From: Alviniconcha marisindica
Taxonomy: Eukaryota > Mollusca > Gastropoda > Provannidae
Assembly: GCA_018857735.1 (NCBI GenBank)
Contig: JABMCL010003147.1
Coordinates: forward strand, 454,001-518,000
Direction: 5' to 3'
DNA: 64,000 nucleotides
Position 1 is the stretch's first letter, and each line of letters begins with the position of its first letter. The notes under the pieces were generated by a model. The model did not search any database. It was not told the origin of the DNA and worked only from the letters and a program-made list of their open reading frames with translations. Below, one piece after another: positions 59,901 through 64,000 of the stretch. The translations under genes were made by a program, and so were the position numbers.

Positions 59901-62900
59901 ATATGTATGACATGCTAGTTTCTGGAATCCAGCTGTACTGTGTTCTGACAAAATGTGTTTTGCCCAAAAGTAATGGTTGTGGTTGACTGGGCGTTAAAAA
60001 CCACTTATCTGACTGGAATCTGGTAGAAATATGTCAAGAAAAAAGCTGTACAGTACATTGAACAGTTAACCCTTTTGCTATGAAGCAGTTGGTACTCTGG
60101 GATGTACTTCATCCAAAGACTGGTTTAGAATCTGTTTAGCTAATATGTACATTACAGAACTTCACTTCCTGTGGGAATGTACAGAAAGGCTGGTGGAAAT
60201 GAGGCAGGTGATCACACAACATCCGCCAGGCAAACTGGAAGTGCTTTGCTGTTAACCCTTTCACTCCCAGCACTTTTCACTATTTTCACAAATTTTGGGG
60301 TCACACAGCTCTTAACTTGAAACAGCATCACGCAGAAGCATCAGAGAGATAAAAGGATTATTGTCACATACCTGTTCTTCATCAGCACCTTGTGCTTGTC
60401 TTCGCCCCTTATCATGACCACAACCACCACCGCATTGCATTTTTCTTTGAAGACCACACCCCCAACTGCTCAGTGTACTGGGTTCGTTCATCTCCTCAAC
60501 TCCTTATTCTGGATAGTCATTGTCACTGCCATTATTATTGTCTGGGTTGACCTTTGCGTCCCCCTCGTCTCCAAGCCTGTTTTCTTCGTCGCTTTCATCA
60601 TCGCCCAGAATATGCATCATAAAATGAATCACTTTATCTGTAGTGAAGAGCCAGCCTGCAGTCTTGGCCCGGAGATCAACACACTTTGAAAGCTAGCCGG
60701 TTTTTGACTTGATTAACTCTTAGAACTCCAAAACAATGAAAATGGTGCCATTTGCGGGCAGGGTTATGCGTCACCAACTGCGTCACTGATCACATGCTTG
60801 GGATTCCCTGCATTTCCCAGAATGCTGCTCTAAACTGGGTTGTCGTGAATCTGCACCAGAATGCGTGGTCAGGAGTGAAAGGCTTAAGGAGGTTCTCTGA
60901 CATCCCTCATGGCAGGGAAGGGGGGTTGAGGGGGTTGTAGCCAGGCTCATGCACAACTTGTCATCTGTCCCAGGAGTCCACGCTGGAGGTGCATGCCCAT
61001 CTGGAGCGACTCACCCTGACTCGCAAAGAGGAGTCGGCAAACCAGCGAGGCAGCGAGACCTTGATGAACCGACTCCGCCCGCTGAGGGGGTCCAGCAGTG
61101 CCGCCACGCTGGCCGCTCTGATTGGTGGAGAAACCCCAGCCAAGAAGGAGGACAGTAAGTGGACAGTTAAAGGGTGGTGGTGGAGGAGGGGGTTGGGGGG
61201 GGGGGGGGAGTGTTGTTGATGATGATCGTATTTAAGGACACCAGGGTGGGTGACTGACAGTTTTGATCAAGTTTAGGATCATCAACCAGAGAGGACAGGT
61301 CGACAGGAGGGGAGGGAATTAACAAAAATGAAAGAGCTTGTTCATCAGTGGACTGGTCAGAGAGGATGGGTTGGAGGGTGGCACTGGAGGGGGGGGGGGG
61401 GGGGGGGCAGGCAGGGGGTGAAGGCTGGGGTGGTGGGAGGAGGGACAGGAGTGGTGTGGGTGGGGGTGATGGAGGAGGGCAGACGGGTGGAATGGGGGGG
61501 GGGGGGGGTGCTTACTAAAACAAAAGCAAGTGGACAGAGAGAGACTGGTGTGGACCAAGCTTAAGGTCATCAGACAGAGATGATGGTCAAACAGTTGGAT
61601 GGAACTTACTAAAAACAATAGGACAGCCAATGGAAAGTTGGAGGAAGAGACTGGGGAGTGCTTGACAGTCATCAAGTTTGACATTTAGGGTCATCCGACA
61701 GAGAGGGCCATTGGACAGAGGGAGGGGGCTTACTGAAACAAAATGACAGAAACTGGACAGTTAAGGGGGGGGGGGGGGGTTGATGAACCTGTTTGATTAT
61801 CAGGTTGCTGTGGAAGAATGTCACTGCTGACACACACAGTGTGGTGAAAAAGCTAATAATTAAAGTATATGTAAAGCGCAAAATCTTGTCCATAGAGACT
61901 ATTCTGAGTGCATACACACACAGGGGCACCCGCGCACATGAACATTCTTACTTTACAAAACTAAATTTACACAGCTTAAAAACGGGCAGCAAATGGAGAC
62001 TTGGGATAGACGAAGACAGCAGCGCGAAACAAAAAACATGGCGGGTGTACAGTTTTGGGTAATGAACGTTTTTAGCTTGCATTAGTGCTTTATACCAAAT
62101 AAGTCTTTAGAAATAAATTTCATGACAAAATGTGTGTGCTGTATTTCTCTTCTCTTTTTTTTTCTTCTCTTTTTTATCTCTCGATTTGAAGTTGTGATCC
62201 CCGGTAATGTAGATGTGGCAGCAGGCAGCACCTCCTGCGGTGTTGTGCTGAAGACATTGGTGAAGGCTCCCATCTACTGTGACGGCAGCAGCGTGGTGGT
62301 GCTGGTCCCCCTCCCTGGTGGTGGCGCCGGGGCCTCCACACGCTCGCTCTTTGGCAGCGGCGGCAGCATTTCCAGCCTCAGATGTGAGTGTGAATTAAGG
62401 CTGCGCTTTTGGTAGGGAATTTTAATGTAGAGTGGATTTTGATTTGCGTGAAAAATCCTGCAAGTCTCTGGAACGATGAGTTTGTGAGCCTTCCCTGCTG
62501 TTTGTGGCAAAGACCTTGATGTTGGTTTTTTTCTTAGAATACTTTGATTTTAACATTCTGACAGGATCATCACAGGATTTTCCTCAGAGGTGATATTAAC
62601 AAACAAAAAAATCAAAGTTTTGTTAATAATCTGTGTTGAGCTGTTCATTATTAGGTGTTGGTACGGTAAAACTGGATGTACATTTTACATCAAATCAAGT
62701 TCAAACTTTAAATGGATCAGATTGTGCACAAATTGCTTTGTATGTTCATGTTGGTGTTTCTTAGATGCTGTTTTAGTGCGATCTTTGCAATTGTAATGGT
62801 AACTTCTGTTGTTCTGTTTATGTGTTCACAGCGGTTTCGTTGATCGTGACTAATTTTCAAGGTTGGAAGATGTCTTTTTTCAGTATTGAATATTTTGAAT

Positions 62901-63215
62901 TATTTTCAGATTTTTTACAACATAAACAAACTGAATACTTCCTCTTCTTGTGTGTTGTGGTGGTAATGAGAACATTTACGAAACATCTGTTTTGTTGCTC
63001 TCTCTCTCGTTCTTTCTTTCTTGGTCTCCCTGTCTCCTATTTTGTTATGCTGATTTCAAACTGATGCTTGACCCACTTCTGTCAATGTTTGCTGTCATTA
63101 GCCTTGGCCAGTAACCTGAGTTTCAACCTGAGTGACGGAGTGTTCAACACTCGCACAGACCTGATTGATGCGCCATCCTGCTCCCTTGCCAGGGGATCCT
63201 CCGTCAATGGCTTGG
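52729..63215 (+). CDS. HECTD4: Probable E3 ubiquitin ligase HECTD4, N-terminal part, 3'-incomplete
   Basis: Exons: 52729-53405, 56335-56588, 57581-57689, 58595-58739, 59397-59564, 60974-61154, 62192-62383, 63102-63215. All are in phase, giving about 613 codons, and the open frame continues past the window through the donor after 63215. The start ATG at 52729 (MAVSASDTSQWLSITEETLF) has G at -3 and +4. Residues 1-310 are helical and HEAT/ARM-like, with an acidic/basic coiled stretch (VKEAKEAAEKDKDK). Residues about 311-450 form a beta-propeller-like segment: TDGSFLYIS...GIAKIGTGLHGTLRGFVY, then GPCTTLGFCSDGSYFYWVW. A similar DGxFLY...KIGxGxxGTxRGxxY motif occurs in MYCBP2. No HECT domain is within reach, so the HECTD4 name rests on the N-terminal pattern and remembered family likeness; another giant ligase of the MYCBP2/HERC group is possible. 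Confidence 0.55.
53406..56334 (+). other. First HECTD4-like intron
   Basis: It holds a SINE-like tail near 55200-55317 (TTGACTGGGCATAAAAACAC ending TTACTTACTTAC) and a (CA)n run near 56108-56190. No coding exon was recognised, and phase joins 53405 directly to 56335. Confidence 0.6.
56589..57112. repeat. (GT)n microsatellite starting at a splice donor
   Basis: About 520 bases of GT repeats begin exactly at the donor of HECTD4-like exon 2. AGGTCAGTCAGAGCTGT recurs three times within it. Confidence 0.95.
57836..57876 (+). repeat. Extra copy of a HECTD4-like exon 3' end inside the preceding intron
   Basis: The stretch CAACCTTTGTCAGGTCATTG then ATGCAAACACACATTAGGTG matches, with only a few differences, the end of the real exon at 58595-58739 and its donor (CAACCTTTGTCAAGTCATTG, ATGCAAACACACTTCAGGTT). 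It sits about 870 bases upstream, next to (GT)n. Confidence 0.85.
59587..59945 (+). repeat. Nested minisatellite after HECTD4-like exon 5
   Basis: Units of GCAAAATTCCATTTAGAGAG are repeated. A larger block including AGCTGGATGAGGTATTTTAT, (TA)n and CTAGTTTCTGGAATCCAGCT is duplicated. Confidence 0.9.
60252..60887. mobile_element. piggyBac-like non-autonomous element with TTAA flanks
   Basis: The left end is TTAA followed by CCCTTTCACTCCCAGCAC. The right end is GTCAGGAGTGAAAGGC followed by TTAA. These are imperfect terminal inverted repeats of about 15 bases, flanked on both sides by TTAA, the target site of piggyBac elements. It is 636 bp with no transposase. It lies in the HECTD4-like intron between 59564 and 60974. 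Confidence 0.6.
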
Positions 63216-63224
63216 GTGAGTTCC

Positions 63225-63570
63225 TGACCCACTGGAAGACCTAACCAACGAGACATGGCCAACAGGAAGACATAACCAACAAGACATTGTCAACAAGAAG
63301 ACGTAACCAAGACATGGCCAACAGGAAGGCATAACCAACAAGACATAGCCAACAGGAAGACATAACCAACAAGACAGCCAGCAAGAAGACAACCAACAGG
63401 AAGACCTAATTTGTCTTTTCAAACTGTCCCTACCAAAATGCTTCTCCCTCCCCCCCCCCCCCCCCCCCCAAACACACACACACACATAAGACATAGCCAA
63501 CAGGAAGACATAACCAACAAGAAGACATAGCCAACAGGAAGATATAGCCAACTGGAAGATGTAATTTGTC
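63225..63570 (+). repeat. Minisatellite after HECTD4-like exon 8
   Basis: Short units ACATAACCAACAAGACATAG and CCAACAGGAAG are repeated irregularly, interrupted by a poly-C tract and (CA)n near 63450-63486. Confidence 0.9.
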
Positions 63571-63744
63571 TTTTCAAACTGTCCCTTCCAAAATGCTATG
63601 TTTTGCCCCTTTCCCTTCTGGTTACTTAGTTTGTGGTACAGTGTCCATAGCATTGGTTATGTTAACTCGCTGAATAGTGATAGTGATACTGCCTGTTTTC
63701 TCCCCTCAGTAACCTGGTTACCTTCTTTTTATATAGGCTATAAT

Positions 63745-64000
63745 CCACCCTTGATCACAATGATGTGACTACATGGCATACAGTTGGCATATAGTCACAG
63801 TGATGTGACTGCATGGCATACATTTGGCATATAGTCACAATGGTGTGACTACATGGCATATGTTTGGCATATAGTCACAATGATGTGACTACATGGCATA
63901 CATTTGGCATATAGTCACAATGATGGGACTACATGGCATACATTTGGCATATAGTCACAATGATGGGACTACATGGCATACGTTTGGCATATAGTCACAG
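63745..64000 (+). repeat. 40-bp minisatellite running to the window edge
   Basis: About six units contain ATAGTCACAATGATGTGACT and ACATGGCATACATTTGGCAT. Confidence 0.95.

Noticed and set aside
60390..60689. Small membrane protein with a hydrophobic segment
   Set aside because: It lies inside the TTAA-flanked MITE and has no similarity or splice support.
61319..61684. Pro/His-rich minus-strand frame
   Set aside because: It is translation of G-rich tracts in an intron of the HECTD4-like gene.

Overview
The window is animal nuclear DNA. Genes are split by short-to-medium GT-AG introns, intergenic sequence is AT-leaning, and (CA)n, (CT)n, poly-G tracts, minisatellites and tRNA-derived SINEs are abundant. 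The conserved proteins look protostome, and the SINE style and microsatellite load suggest a mollusc, perhaps a gastropod. The species assignment is inference.

Four protein-coding genes could be reconstructed exon by exon with consistent reading phase. (1) CCT6, the zeta subunit of the cytosolic chaperonin TRiC/CCT, on + from 594 to 8694; the first coding exon or exons lie left of the window. (2) A class I phosphatidylinositol transfer protein (PITPNA/PITPNB/vibrator type), on + from 25843 to 35928; its short first coding exon was not found. (3) ARMC5, armadillo repeats plus a C-terminal BTB domain, on - from 50493 down to 41575, with a complete coding sequence of about 1520 codons. (4) The 5' part of a very large protein, probably the E3 ligase HECTD4, on + from 52729 and running out of the right edge. 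ARMC5 and the HECTD4-like gene are head to head across about 2.2 kb. PITP and ARMC5 converge.

The 9.1-25.8 kb interval has no recognisable gene and is a repeat landscape. It holds a roughly 70-bp satellite array ending in a perfect palindrome, a SINE split by a TIR element, a large foldback element with a SINE in its loop, a long CT/CA block and a possible solo LTR. It also holds a stretch (17.95-19.9 kb) whose repeat copies carry patterned CAGT and GGC insertions. Introns hold further minisatellites, a THAP-domain relic and a probable piggyBac-type TTAA element.

The most interesting signal is a recurring one: tandem or dispersed copies of an exon's 3' end together with its 5' splice site. 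In PITP, one exon-intron junction has been amplified into an array of about 55-60 units, and a second junction is triplicated. In the HECTD4-like gene, one exon end plus donor is copied into the preceding intron. ARMC5 also has a GC-AG intron that is demanded by reading phase. The four genes are unrelated in function (chaperonin, lipid transfer, two ubiquitin-ligase components), and no new multi-gene system is evident.
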